Source: Chionoecetes opilio | Lineage: Eukaryota; Arthropoda; Malacostraca; Decapoda; Majidae | NCBI GenBank assembly: GCA_016584305.1 | Contig: JACEEZ010023716.1 | Span: 352,811 to 416,810, forward strand | DNA length: 64,000 bases | Reading direction: 5' to 3' | Shown here: piece after piece, positions 21,642-32,872 of the stretch | Position numbering within the stretch: the stretch's first letter is position 1 | How the letters are laid out: each line of letters starts with the position of its first letter | Notes under the pieces: generated by a model | Told to the model about the DNA's origin: nothing | Database searches by the model: none | The model's input: the letters and a program-made list of their open reading frames with translations, nothing else | Made by a program: the position numbers and the translations under genes

Positions 21642-21898
21642 CCGTAGACAACACTATAGTCGCCAGTCACTCGCCACTGCACTAATGTCGCCAGGCACAA
21701 TATATTATGAATTTTAGCATCATTACAGACTTTTATGTGCCACTGAAGACATGTAGTGTGATGTATATAATATAAACTACTGTGCATGCCTCTTCAGTGG
21801 CACATAAAAGTCTGTAGTGATGCTAAAATTCGTAATATATTGTGCCTGGCGACATTAGTGCAGTGGCGAGTGACTGGCGACTACAGTGTTATCTACGG
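21642..21898. mobile_element. MITE family 1, copy 2 (TA target duplication)
   Basis: A 257-bp copy of the element at 2684-2938, with TA at 21640-21641 and 21899-21900. It has inserted into a decoy copy of the exon 10 junction: GGATCTTCAACTACAAGGAC precedes it and AAAAAGTTTCTC follows. Confidence 0.92.
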
Positions 21899-22091
21899 TA
21901 AAAAGTTTCTCATACAAACAATAAACAAGACAAAAACGTAAAAAAAAATTCACATATGTACAGACAGAAAAATAAACATTCTTTCCTTATACAAACACAA
22001 CTTCCGACAAAAACCTTAAAAAATGTTCATGCTAACTACAAAAAAACATTCTTTCTGTTTATACATATGACTTAAGACAATACCCTCACAG

Positions 22092-22355
22092 GATCTGCAC
22101 CTCCGGGAACTCCAGAAGCTGCGGATCCTCCAGGAGAACCTCACGTCCTTCCTCAACTCCCTGGTACACAAGCGGGAGCAGTTTGAGGAGATGGGGGGCG
22201 GCGCGAGGGTGCGGGGGGTGGCGCGCATCATCAACCACTTCACCGAGGAGCTGATGGTGCTCACGCTGAGACTCGAGGAGGTGGCGGTGGCCCTCGAGGA
22301 TATGCTGGAGTGGTCCGAGTTCAAGTTTGTGTTCAAGGGTGCAACCTCCAAAGTG
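22092..22355 (+). CDS. BTB gene exon 10
   Basis: Acceptor ACCCTCACAG and donor GTG|GTGAGT, 264 nt, phase 0 to 0. Encodes DLHLRELQKLRILQENLTSF, an Arg/Gly loop, INHFTEELMVLTLRLEEVAV and LEWSEFKFVFKGATSKV (residues about 400-487). Strongly amphipathic; coiled coil or helical bundle likely. Confidence 0.96.
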
Positions 22356-22782
22356 GTGAGTGAGATTGTGCGATTTTGTGTGTCACGATTTGTTGGAGGA
22401 TTGTTGTTTTGCTGGCGTTGCTATAATCGTTAGTTACTTTTTATTTGCATTACTAGAGTATCAACTTTAACTACCACTACACATTCTTGCATCATTCCCT
22501 TATCACTAACATAACTATTATCATTATTTTTTATTAACATTACTAGATTAACCACTTCTATAAATGTACCTTCTATTCTTATATCACACATTTTTTTTTA
22601 TCATTCCCTTATCGCTAACATAACTACTAGCTATTATCATTACTTTTTATTAGCAGTACTAAATTATCCTCTTTTATTTTTTTGTATCATGCCCTTATCA
22701 CTAACATTACAATGATCATTTCAGTATATACGTTTTATTAGCAGTACTAGATCACCCACTTCAACTTTCCCCCTCCACCTCA

Positions 22783-22969
22783 CAGGGCAGCATAGTGGAG
22801 TGCTTACATAACTATTAACATTACTTTTTATAAACATTACTAGATTATCCACTTGCACCTCCACCACCACCTCACAGGGCAGCATAGTGGAGCGCTAACA
22901 TAACTATTAACATTACTTTTTATAAACATTACTAGATTATCCACTTGCACCTCCACCACCACCACGCAG
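22783..22969 (+). repeat. Tandem copies of intron 10 end plus exon 11 start
   Basis: A unit of about 92 bp ending CCTCACAGGGCAGCATAGTG recurs. Copies of the junction lie at 22782-22804 and 22874-22896, before the real one at 22970. Each decoy has a CAG acceptor followed by up to 19 bases of exon 11. Confidence 0.94.
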
Positions 22970-23150
22970 GGCAGCATAGTGGAGCGCTTGGTGGAGCACC
23001 GCGGCGTGATGGAGGCATTGGTGGGGGAGCTGGTGGAGCGCGTGGGTCACTCTGCCTTCACCGCCTCCCTGCAACACCTGGGTCTCCTGGCGCCCTCACA
23101 GCACACCTCAGCGGGAGACTCGCCGTCACCCGAGGACCTCAAGGCTCAAG
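22970..23150 (+). CDS. BTB gene exon 11
   Basis: Acceptor CACCACGCAG and donor CAAG|GTAATG, 181 nt, phase 0 to 1. Encodes GSIVERLVEHRGVMEALVGE, a helix, then a Ser/Pro-rich segment ending in SPSPEDLKAQ (residues 488-547). The real acceptor has CGCAG while both upstream decoys have CACAG. Confidence 0.95.
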
Positions 23151-23204
23151 GTAATGGATGGAGCAAAGAGCAGGAAATTATATAGTGTTAGTTTTGGTAT
23201 CTTT

Positions 23205-23249
23205 TTCTGCACGTTTTTATTTATTTTTTATTTATTTTTTATTTATTTT

Positions 23250-23289
<40 letters not shown>

Positions 23290-23300
23290 TTTTTTTTTTT
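23205..23300. repeat. (TTTA)n microsatellite
   Basis: TTTATTTA repeats directly after exon 11. From here to about 31,000 homopolymer runs are unusually long and frames break often. Confidence 0.9.
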
Positions 23301-23474
23301 TATGGGGGGTGAAAGAAAACAGGGAAAGAAAAAAAAGTGGTTTTTTGGCATCTTTTTCTACACGTTTTTTGTTGTATAGGTGGGAAAAAAAGTGTCAAAG
23401 GAGGAATAAGATGAAGAAAACTCACACAATACCTCCTCAGTATCATACAAAATTTTTTTTTTTTTTTTTTACAT

Positions 23475-23776
23475 TTGTCCCTATAGGCCTGTGGGCATTG
23501 GTGACCCGGGCTCGGAGGGGTAGGCTCGGGGAGGTCACTTGAGGCGGGGATGGTTGGCCCTCCCCGTGGGCGCAGGAGGATTCTTATATGACCCCTGTGA
23601 TTAAGGCTCATCCCCCCCCTGGTCCTCCTGCCCGGGCAATCGAAGGTAGAGTTGATGGGCAGGGCATGTGGTTTCTTGGGCCCACTCGACGGTGCAGAAA
23701 GGTTTTGCTTTTCTTCGGGATCGAACTCAGGTCCCCGGAACGCCAGTCGGGGACGAAACCACCCCGGGCACCGCTT
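23475..23776 (-). mobile_element. tRNA-derived SINE, copy 1
   Basis: On the minus strand a GCGGTGCCCGGGGTGG box-A-like start is followed by a B-box-like GAGTTCGATCCC. Related copies are at 24083, 29394 and 32585. Confidence 0.6.
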
Positions 23777-23788
23777 ACTATACATTTA

Positions 23789-24703
23789 CAGTAAAAGCCT
23801 TATAACTCGGCATAAAGGGCTCGGCCCCTTGCCGAGATATTCAAGGGCCGAGTTATCAATGTTCTCCTCGTTGGTTAATAATAAAAAAAAAAAAAAAAAT
23901 AAAAAAAAAAAAAAAAAATTCCATTAAAAGCAAAAAAACTAATTACCAGTGCAGGTAATGATGTAAAAAAGGATGCAGTTAAACAAAATATGCCGGATAC
24001 TTTTTTTGCCGACTTTCTTTTTACATGTTCACACAAGAAGTTGTGAGGATGATATGCCCGATGAAAAACCAGAGAGCTTTTAGGTGAGGCGGTAGCAGGG
24101 TGGTGAGCGTCCCCGGGGTGGCGTTCTCGAGATCGGTTTCGTCCCGATGAGCCCCATAACCCAATTGAAATTTTTCTGCACCGCGAGTGGCCCAAAAAAA
24201 CCCCATCCCTCCCCTTTTAACTCTACCTTCGACTGTGGTGCCTGGGAGGAACGGGGGGGGCATGACCCTCTAATCACAGGCGTCAGTCCGGGCCGGGTTA
24301 AGGGGGGGGCTACCGGGGCTCTACCCCCAGGCCCCCCCAAAGGGCCCAAAACCCCCACCATATGTATATTAGCTTTAAGCAAAATTTAAAAATTGAAATT
24401 TACAAAACCAAAACTATTTGCTTTCTCTGTTTCATCCTTTTTTCTGAAACCATCTATGCTTAATTCTTTCCCAAAGCATAGGGCTCAAACCCCACAAAAG
24501 TGCTTAATTTTCGTGCAAATAAGGGCCCCCAAAAAAGCTGACCCCAGGCCCCCAAAAGGCTCTTGTCCGGCCCGGGGCATCCTTTAAAACAATCCGCCTG
24601 CGCCCCCCCGGGGCGGGGCAAAAAAAAAAAAAAAAAAAAAAAAAAAACTTTTCTTTTGCCATCCCGGGTTTAAAATTAAAATTCCCGAGTTATACTTTTA
24701 CTG
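23789..24703. mobile_element. TIR DNA transposon A, copy 1
   Basis: Starts CAGTAAAAGCCTTATAACTC and ends CCCGAGTTATACTTTTACTG, inverted with a 1-3 base difference. It includes a + strand SINE (24083-24290). TA precedes it. Pogo/Tigger-like by end sequence; no intact transposase. Confidence 0.8.
24083..24290 (+). mobile_element. tRNA-derived SINE, copy 2, nested in transposon A
   Basis: GCGGTAGCAGGGTGGTGAGC (A-box-like) and GATCGGTTTCGTCCCG (B-box-like). The same SINE lies at the equivalent place in copy 2 of the transposon, so it was carried along. Confidence 0.65.
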
Positions 24704-24746
24704 TTTCTATATTGCTTTTCCTACAGGTTTGTTTTTTTTGGGTATT

Positions 24747-24835
24747 ATGGCTCCCAAAACGTCCGGGAAACCTACGGGTGGAAGTAAAAAAAAGGGGAAG
24801 AAAAATGTGTTAACTTTTTTGAGAAAATTGCCATT
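24747..24835 (+). mobile_element. Tigger-type transposase N-terminal remnant
   Basis: MAPKTSGKPTGGSKKKGKKN and following VLTF resembles the start encoded on the minus strand at about 39400-39280. A short basic N-terminus before a CENP-B-like helix-turn-helix is typical of Tigger/jerky transposases. Truncated. Confidence 0.62.
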
Positions 24836-24964
24836 TCTGTTTTTTTCCCCCTTAAATATTCTACGTTCTAAAAGTCGGAAATTCCTTCTGGGCTCGGCGC
24901 TGGTTTCCCGGGGGTTGCGTTTTTTGGGCTTCACCTGTTTGTGGAAAAAAAATGTTTTTTATTA

Positions 24965-25615
24965 TCGGAGGGGAAAAAAGAGGAGAGGAGAGAGGAGGGG
25001 AGGAGAGAGAGAAGAGAGAGGAGAGAGAAGAGAGAGAGAGAGAGAGAGGAAAGGAACTTGAAAATCACTATTGAAAAAAAGGTAGTAGAAAGTAATTAAA
25101 ATTTCCACCAAAAACAAAAATACTCTCTCTCTCTCTCTCTCTAGGGCCCTCGTAGGCCACACCGCCCCCTGAAAATCAGGGCGGGAAGGTTGATTACCCT
25201 TAGGGGCTCAGGTGTTTTTATCCGTTAGGGGGGGCGTCGCCGGGGAGACCTGGACCAAGGGAGTGAGGACCTTGGAAAGGATGGGTGAGGATGGGGTGTG
25301 AAAAGGTCGAGAAGAGTGCGAAAGGGGGGGGAAGGGGGAAAAAAGGGAGGGGGGGAAAGGGGGGGAGGAAAGGAAAAGGGGGAAAGGGAAGGAAATGAGA
25401 GGTTGGGGAAAGGGAAGGAGGAAAATAAAGGGGGTCGGGAGGAAATAAAGGAAGGAAAAATTTTGAGGGGGGAAGGAGGAAGGACTAAAGGTCGAGGGGG
25501 AAATGAGGAAGGACTGAAAATTTTGGGAAGGAAAGGAAGGAAGGACATGAAGGTCGAGGGGGAAAAGGAAGGACATGAAAGTTAGGGGGAAAGGAAGGAA
25601 GGGAAGGGAAAAAGA
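24965..25615. repeat. GA- and GGAAA-rich purine tracts with a (CT)n block
   Basis: (GA)n at 24965-25050, (CT)n at 25124-25142, then GGGGAAAGGAAGG-type purine repeats at 25250-25610. Between 25620 and 26440 I see AT-rich sequence without recognisable genes. Confidence 0.8.
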
Positions 25616-26443
25616 TCAAATTTTATATCAGTAAAAAAAGGGAATTGAGCTGGGGAAATGCCCTCTTGCCCTACTCTTTACCCAACAGCGTCCCTTTGAC
25701 CCGCCAGCCACCCAGCGAACAAAGATTAAAAGTGTTACAATAAAATTTTGCCTCGCGCTAAAAGGGGCCCAAGATGGCCAAAAGGGGAGACTAGAGGAAA
25801 AGAGCCCACGTGTAAAACGACTATGGGGGTGAGCCTGGATTTGGCTGTGGGGGAACCTACACCCAAACCTAAAACCTTTTGTTTGGTTTTAAAAAAAAAT
25901 TTTTTTAATTTTGCTAGGGTCCCTGTTTGAAGATTTGAGAGAAAGTAAATTGGGGGTGATGATTTCCAAGGCGAATCAGTATCAGGTTTGGAGAGCGACA
26001 GGACCCAGATTGTTTTTCGCCTTGTGTACTTTTTCGACAGCGTGGCGACAGCTGACCAAGAAGAAGAAAACCCAAAGGGGTCACTGACGACTTGGAAGTT
26101 TATACCAATAAAAGGAATACAAAGAACAACACAAATTACAAAGAAAAAATCGAAACCATCAAAGAAAATAAAACCCTAGTAATAATTAAAAAAAAAGGTT
26201 GTGAAGAAATAGAAAAAATAGAACACGATTTAGAAATGGAAGAAAATAAGTCATGGATCGGGAAAGAAAAGGGAAAAAACCATTGAAAGTGTAAGCGGGT
26301 GTAGGAAGGGGGAAAAAGGAGGAAACAGGGGAGCTGAAGAAAAAAGAAAAACTTTTTAAACAAAAGAAGAAGGGAAAACCAGGGGCCCAAGACCAAGGCG
26401 CCCCGGGCCGGGGAAGGTCAGGGCTCGAGTCCGGCGTGTGTAG

Positions 26444-26747
26444 CCCCCGGCGAGGTGCTGCACGCCACCTCCGAGGACTGGACGGGGGTTTCCGCACAAG
26501 GGGAACCAGCCTAAAAGGCCAAACGCGCCCCCCGCCCCCGGGAGGCGGCTGTGAAACCCCGAGAAGCACAGAAGGCCCGCAGCAAAGGGCCCACGCGCAA
26601 ACCCCGGCGCAAAAAGGCCCGTGTGCCCAGGGGGGAAAAAACCAAAGGTGCAGTGCCTTTACCGAGGGGGCGGTGAATTTGCAGCAGGAGGCCGCCCCCC
26701 CCCGGTCAAGAAGAAGGGCCCGGCGCGCCAAGAAGCTGGGGAAAAAG
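26444..26747 (+). CDS. BTB gene exon 12 (candidate; frame disrupted)
   Basis: Acceptor GTGTGTAG and donor AAG|GTGAGA. Entry phase 1 fits exon 11 and the exit fits exon 13 if one base is added. Early frame: PGEVLHATSEDWTGVSAQGE; late frame: NLQQEAAPPRSRRRARRAKK. An in-frame TAA lies at 26512-26514, and the frame must shift by one base, probably in the G run near 26664. The Lys/Arg-rich content would form a basic linker with likely nuclear-localisation motifs. Surrounding homopolymer noise favours a sequence error over a true pseudo-exon. Confidence 0.6.
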
Positions 26748-27180
26748 GTGAGAGATTCGGGGAAAGGGTGGGGAAGGTGGAGGTGGGGGTGGCCCGGCCC
26801 CCACATGCGGCGCTGATCTCGGCCTGGGGGCGCCACCTGAAGAAGGTGCGCAGGTTTTTCCCGGCATTCAGGTGAAGGGGTGCCGCCGCCGCGGGACGCC
26901 GGGGCCCCACCGTCAGGGTGCGGGGATCCCCCCGGCGGGTTCCGCCGGGCGCATCGCCTAAAGGGCCTGCTGCACAAAGCGGGGTGGTGGAGGGAGGTGG
27001 CGTGGCGCCACATCGCGGCCCCACGTATAGGCCTGGGCCCGGCCCCAAACCCCGGGGAAGCTCCGGAAGGGTTTTTCCCAATTGGGGGTACGGGCCGCCC
27101 CGCGGGCCCGGGGCCTCCCGCAGCGTCGCGCTAAAGGGTCCGCGGGCCAAGGGGCCGGGGCGCGGGCACTTTTTTGGACC
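26748..27180 (+). other. GC-rich block with coding-like fragments
   Basis: Contains ISAWGRHLKKVRRFFPAF (about 26814-26873) followed by GTGAAG, and LKGLLHKAGWWREVAWRHI (about 26960-27016). Both look coding but lie in different frames with no clean splice sites. They could be further damaged exons or transposon remains. Confidence 0.3.
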
Positions 27181-27960
27181 CCGGGGGCCAAAGCCAGACT
27201 GCCCCGACCTCACCAAGACCATCCCCCCAACAAAAACCCACCCCCCAACAACTGTCCCAACCCTGTTTAAAACCCCTCATCCCATCACTGTTTCCCCACT
27301 GTTTCAACCACCATGGGCCATCCCAATGTTTAAACCACCAGCTCAACCCTTTTTTAAAACAACCCCCATCCCAACCAACCCCAACCCAATTTACCATTCC
27401 ACTACTCCCCCTAAAACCAAAAAACCTTTTCCCCAACCCCCCTCGACCCTACCTAAACCCCGTCAAATTTTCCCCTCCCCATTACTGTTAAAAGGCCACC
27501 CAAGCCCCGTCCTCCCTCCCCCCCTAAACCCCCGAGGATTTTCCTTCCCTCAGCGAGGACACAAAACCCCCGCCCACCACACACTCCCGCCCGCAAACCC
27601 ACACCCTCCCCCCAGGGCACACCCCCCCCCCGCCGCAACCGACCGCTTCCGCCAACACCACCATCCCCCTCCCCCCCAATCCCGCCCATCTACAAGACCC
27701 GCCATTACATCATCACCCCAAAATACCGCCCACCACAGGAACATCCTCCCCCCATCCCGTAACTATCCTCCCCCCCCTACTTAAAACTATCCTTCCGCCA
27801 CTATCAAGATATTACGCCCACCTTTATATCCACCCCCCCATTACCGTAACTTTACGCCCCGTGCTCTTCTCCCACCCAGAACCACACAACCCACCCCCCC
27901 CACCGCGCTCGCAGAACCGCCCCCCACCCAGCCCACGCCCCCCCCTTGGGGGCCCCTGAC
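27181..27960. repeat. C/A-rich low-complexity block
   Basis: Long runs of CCCC with AACCC and CACCC. The open frames here are proline-rich translations of simple sequence. From 27960 to 29100 I see AT-rich sequence, an SINE-like GC patch (28480-28740) and poly-T, with no gene. Confidence 0.75.
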
Positions 27961-28934
27961 CTAAATAAACTGACCCAAGAATTGTAGTCAGGTAAACTAT
28001 CTAACCGTAAAAACGACCCTACCTATCTTTTAACCTGTGACACCCTACTATCAGTGATTCTTTCCCGGGATATCAACTGTAAAGATCGTAGAGCCTTTTT
28101 TTAGTTTATAAAATGACTTTAATGTAGACTGAAAAACTGCAAATTGTCATGATTGAACGGACGGGGCTGTTTTTTCCCCCTTTAAATTGAGGGTTTTTCT
28201 TACTTTTTTGATCTCTAATTTGGATGACTATTTTAATTTTTTTCCCTCCTACTTTAATTTGTTTGTTTTTTTTTTTTTTTTTTCCATAATCTTCGAAATT
28301 CTTTTCATCGATTTTTCCCCCTTTGTTTCAGACAGGGAGGTCCTTTTACGGGGCAATTGGGTTATACGATACTCCGATGATACGAGATGTGTAAATTGGG
28401 GTCTTTTTTCAATATCAGATCAAAAACCCAAATGATACAATTTCCCAAACTGGGGTGATAAATTATCAAGTTCAAATGCACGCCCCTACCCTCCCGGGGG
28501 TGGCCCAAAGGGGGATTTGGTTAAACCCAGTGGTATCCCTAGCAAGCCGTGCCCCTGAAGGGAAATTAAAGCATATGGGGGCGGCCTGATTTTTAGGGAA
28601 ATTAGCAGGTGTCGGCCCAACCTTGGGACCGCAGTCAGGTCACCCTAAGGCGTGACCTAAGGGTAATTAAGCAATGGCGCGGGCCGACCCCTTTGGGGGA
28701 ATAGCAGGGGTGGGCCCCAAACCCTTGGGCCGCTACCTACCTTCTCTTGTATCACGCGGGTCCCCCAATTACCGCTTTTTTTCTTGTTATGCATGTTTTT
28801 GTTTAATTAATGTCAGTTTTTTTTTTGTTGCTATTTTTTTCTTTTAAATGCTTTTCTACGAATAGGGATACGTGTGGTAATATAGAGCTGTGTGTTTGTT
28901 GTGTTTGGGTATAGTTTTTTTAGCTTGAAAAAAT

Positions 28935-28974
<40 letters not shown>

Positions 28975-29103
28975 GATGGGGTCCTGGGAAAAAAACCTTT
29001 TTTCCATTATTTGTGTTTTTATTTACGAGATTTGCTTTACGAGAGCCAGTGGAAAAAATAACTGCTCGATCTTCGGGGCTCCCCGATAAATAATGTTGGG
29101 TTA

Positions 29104-29192
29104 CATAAAAGCCTTATAACTCGGCAGATAGGGGCTCTGGCCCTTGCCGAGATATTCAATGTGCCCAGTTATGCAATGTCCTTCTTGATTGG

Positions 29193-29235
<43 letters not shown>

Positions 29236-32023
29236 TTAAAAGCTAAAAATACCTTTCCAGTGACCGGGAAAGGGTGTAAACGAAAGATGCAGTTATAACA
29301 TCAATATGCCGGGAAATTTATTTTTTGCCGACTTTTTTTACTGTTCACACAAAAAGTTGTGAGGGCTGATATGCCGGGAAACCATGAGATCGTTTAGGTG
29401 AGGCGGTAGCAGGTGGGGAGCGTCACCGGGTGGCGTTTTCGAAGACCCGGTTCGTCCCCAGTGAGACCATAAATCCTTGAAAACTTTCTGCCCGTCGAGT
29501 GGCCCAAGAACCCCACATGCCCTGCCCATTAAAACCACCCTTCCCCGTGGTGATGGGAGGACCAGGGGGGGGGCTGACCTCTAATCACAGGCGTCAGTCC
29601 GGGCCGGTTAAGGGGGGGGCTACGGGGCTCTAGCCCAGGGCCCCCCCCAAAGGGGCCCAAAAAGGGCCCCCACCAATGTATATTTGCTTAAGCGTAAATT
29701 AAAAAAATTTTGGGAATTTTCAAAAACCAAAAAAATTTTCCTGTCCTGTTTCATCCTTTATTTCTGAACCAGTCTATGCATTAATATTCTTTGCAAGCAT
29801 AGGCCCCAAAATCCCAAAAAGTGCTTATTTTCGGCAAATATAGGGCCCCCAAAAAGCTGGCCCAGGGCCCCCCCAGCTCTTGATCCGGCCCTGGGGTCAC
29901 TTAACAAACCTGCCCCGCGCCACCCCGGGCGAGGGGAAAAAAAACCAAACCCGAAAAAAAAAAAACAAAAACTTTATGTCTTTGCCATGCCGAGTTATAC
30001 AGTGTGGGTTATCGTGTGGAGTTATACAGTGGGATTTTACGTGTGGGTTATACAGTGTGGAGTTTTCAGGGGGATTATACAGTGTGGAGTTATCAGTGTG
30101 GGTTTTTCAGTGTGGATTTAACTGTGGGTTATACAGTGTGGGGTTATCAGTGTGGGGTTATACAGTTGGGTTTAAGTGTGGGGTTTTTACTGTGGGTTTA
30201 CAGGGGGAGTTTACAGTGTGGAGTTATACAGTGCCGAGTTTACGTGTGGAGTTTACAGTGTGGGTTATACAGTGTGGAGTTATCATGCCGAGTTTTACGT
30301 GTGGATTATACCCTGTGGAGTTTACATGTGGAGTATACAGTGTGGGTTATACAGTGTGGAGTTATAAGTGTGGAGTTACAGTGTGGGGTTTTCAGTGTGG
30401 GGTTTTACATGTGGGGTTATACAGGGGGAGTTATACAGTGTGGGGGTTTTTAAAAGTGTGGGTTATACAGTGTGGAGTTATACAGTGTGGGGTTTTTTAC
30501 GTGTGGATTATACAGTGGGGGGTTATCAGTTGGGGTTATACAGTGGGAGTTTTTCAGTGGGAGTTTTACGTGGGAGTTTACATTTTGGGTTATACGTGTG
30601 GAGCTATACAGTGTGATTTACAGTGTGGGTTATCAGTGTGGAGTTTTACAGTGGGGTTATCAGTGTGGAGTTTACAGGGCCCAGTTATACAGTCCCAGTT
30701 AACGGCGGAGTTATACATGCGGGTTTTTACGTGGGAGTTTTACAGTGTGGGGTTATACAGGGGGGGAGTTATCAGTGTGGAGTTTACAGGGGGAGTTACA
30801 GTGTGGAGTTAACAGTGTGGATTAACGTGTGGAGTTTTACAGTGTGGAGTTAACAGTGTGGAGTTATACAGGGGGAGTTTTGTGTGGAGTTTACAGTGTG
30901 GAGTTATCATGTGGAGTTTTACAGGTGGAGTTTTACAGTGTGGAGTTTACAGTGTGGAGTTATCGTGTGGAGTTTACAGGGGAGTTATACAGTGTGGAGT
31001 TTTTACAGTGTGGAGTTTACAGTGTGGGGTATACGTGGGGAGTTATCAGGTGGGTTAACAGTGTGGATTATACAGTGTGGGTTATACAGGTGGATTATAC
31101 AGTGTGGGGTTTACAGTGTGGGTTATCAGTGGGTTTAAAAGTTGGAGTTTTACATGTGGAGTTTACGTGTGGATTATCGTGTGATTTACAGTGTGGAGTT
31201 TACAGTGTGGAGTTATACATGTGGGTTTAAGTGTGGATTTTGTGGGGTTATACGTGTGGAGTTATACAGTGGGAGTTATCGTGTGGATTATCAGGTGGGG
31301 TTATACAGTGTGGTTATACAGTGTGGAGTTTTACGGTGGAGTTTTTTAAAAGGGGGGAGTTATCGTGTGGGTTATACAGTGTGGAGTTATCAGTGTGGAG
31401 TTTTTACGTGTGGATTTTAAGTGTGGGTTATACAGGGGGAGCTTACAGTGTGGAGCTATAAGGTGGGCTATCAGTGGGGCTATACAGTGTGGGGCTATAC
31501 AGTTTGGGAGTTATAAATGTGGGTTATTTCATGTGGGTATACATGTGGAGTTAACGTGTGGAGTTTACAGGTGGGTTATCATGGGATTAAACGTGTGGAT
31601 TTTACGTGTGGATTATACGTGTGGAGTTATACAGTGTGGAGTTATACAGTGTGGAGTTATACAGTGTGGAGTTATACAGTGTGGAGTTATACAGTGTGGA
31701 GTTATACAGTGTGGAGTTATACAGTGTGGAGTTATACAGTGTGGAGTTATACAGTGTGGAGTTATACAGTGTGGAGTTATACAGTGTGGAGTTATACAGT
31801 GTGGAGTTATACAGTGTGAGTTTACATGTGGATTTACAGTGTGGAGTTATCAGGTGGGTTATACAGTGTGGGTTATAAGTGTGGAGTTATACGTGTGGAG
31901 TTATACGTGTGGAGTTATACATGGGACTATACAGTTGGAGCTTACAGTGTGGGCTTACAGTGTGGTTTATCAGTGTGGAGTTATCAGTGTGGAGTTAACG
32001 TGTTGATTTTTAGGGTTTTACTG
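29104..32023. mobile_element. TIR DNA transposon A, copy 2, enlarged by a minisatellite
   Basis: Left end ATAAAAGCCTTATAACTCGG; the body resembles copy 1, including the SINE at 29394-29600. Near 30000 the right terminal repeat begins (GCCGAGTTATAC) but is followed by about 2 kb of 15-bp repeats before TTTTACTG at 32016-32023. TA lies at 29102-29103 and 32024-32025. Confidence 0.75.
30003..32012. repeat. 15-bp minisatellite AGTGTGGAGTTATAC
   Basis: About 130 units. The block 31609-31818 is perfect; elsewhere single-base losses are frequent. Because 15 is a multiple of 3 and no frame has a stop, all three + frames stay open, giving YSVEL-type repeat peptides. No gene. Confidence 0.96.
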
Positions 32024-32079
32024 TAACATCATATACATCATCAATTTCATATATCTATGTATATGTATGTATCTATTTC

Positions 32080-32340
32080 TTATGTTCTTATGTTCTTATT
32101 ACCTAGGTAATGTTTTCACCCCGATCTGTCTGTTTGTTTGTTAGTGTACAGGATTTCTCGAAAAGTTACGAGTAGATTTGGACTAAACTTGGTATACCAA
32201 GTCTATTTGGTATAAGGAAAAACTGATTTAATTTTGGATGAAATTGAATCACAACTGTTTGTTTTAGAGCGCATAGCTCCGGCGGAGGTATGCGCTCTAC
32301 TGAGTGCCCCCCCCTTAGTTTTCTTATGTTCTTATGTTCT
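32080..32340. mobile_element. Dispersed repeat with GGAGGTATGCGCTCTACTGA end
   Basis: The block from TTTCACCCCGATCTGTCTG to CGGAGGTATGCGCTCTACTG looks like a discrete repeat; flanks are TTATGTTCTTATGTTC. Family not identified. Confidence 0.4.
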
Positions 32341-32584
32341 TATGTTCTTATCTATCTATCCACTCTCCCAACACCTCACTCATCACTTCCTATGTATATG
32401 TATATATGTATGTATATTTCATCTTCTTTCTGTTTAACGTCAGATTTTTCCTAATACGATGAGGTCGACGGCCCTGATCGCTTTCCAACATTTCTATCCA
32501 TTGCCACAACTTTTTCAAGCCAATCTGCCAAACCATATATTATTATTATTTTTTTTTTTTTTTTTTTAATCTATCCATCCATTA

Positions 32585-32872
32585 GGAGGAGCCCAGGGGT
32601 GGATGGTAGGCCCTGGGGGCTCACTGAGGGCTGTATGGTTGGCCCTCGCCCGTGGTCAAGACAGATTGTTTTTAGTGACGCCGTGTTTTTCATCCGCCCC
32701 CCGTGTCCCCCCTCCTCGCCATCGGGGTAGAGTTAAGGACAGGACTTGGGGGTTTTAGACCACTCGCGGTGCAGAAATATTTTTAGTGGATTTTTGGGTC
32801 TCACCGGGATCGAACTTTACCTTCGAAACGCCATCGGGGACGCTAAACCCCCCTGCTACCACCTCCCCGAAA
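32585..32872 (-). mobile_element. tRNA-derived SINE, copy 4
   Basis: The minus strand carries GTTCGATCCCGGTGAGACCC (B-box-like) and GGTGGTAGCAGGGGGGTTTA near its start. It resembles the copies at 23475, 24083 and 29394. Confidence 0.65.

Noticed and set aside
26918..27784. 288-codon proline-rich frame
   Set aside because: Lies in C/A-rich low-complexity sequence with equally long frames on other strands and no domain.
29880..32006. Overlapping open frames of up to 310 codons rich in YSVEL/WSYTV
   Set aside because: The 15-bp repeat has no stop in any + frame, so all frames stay open by arithmetic.
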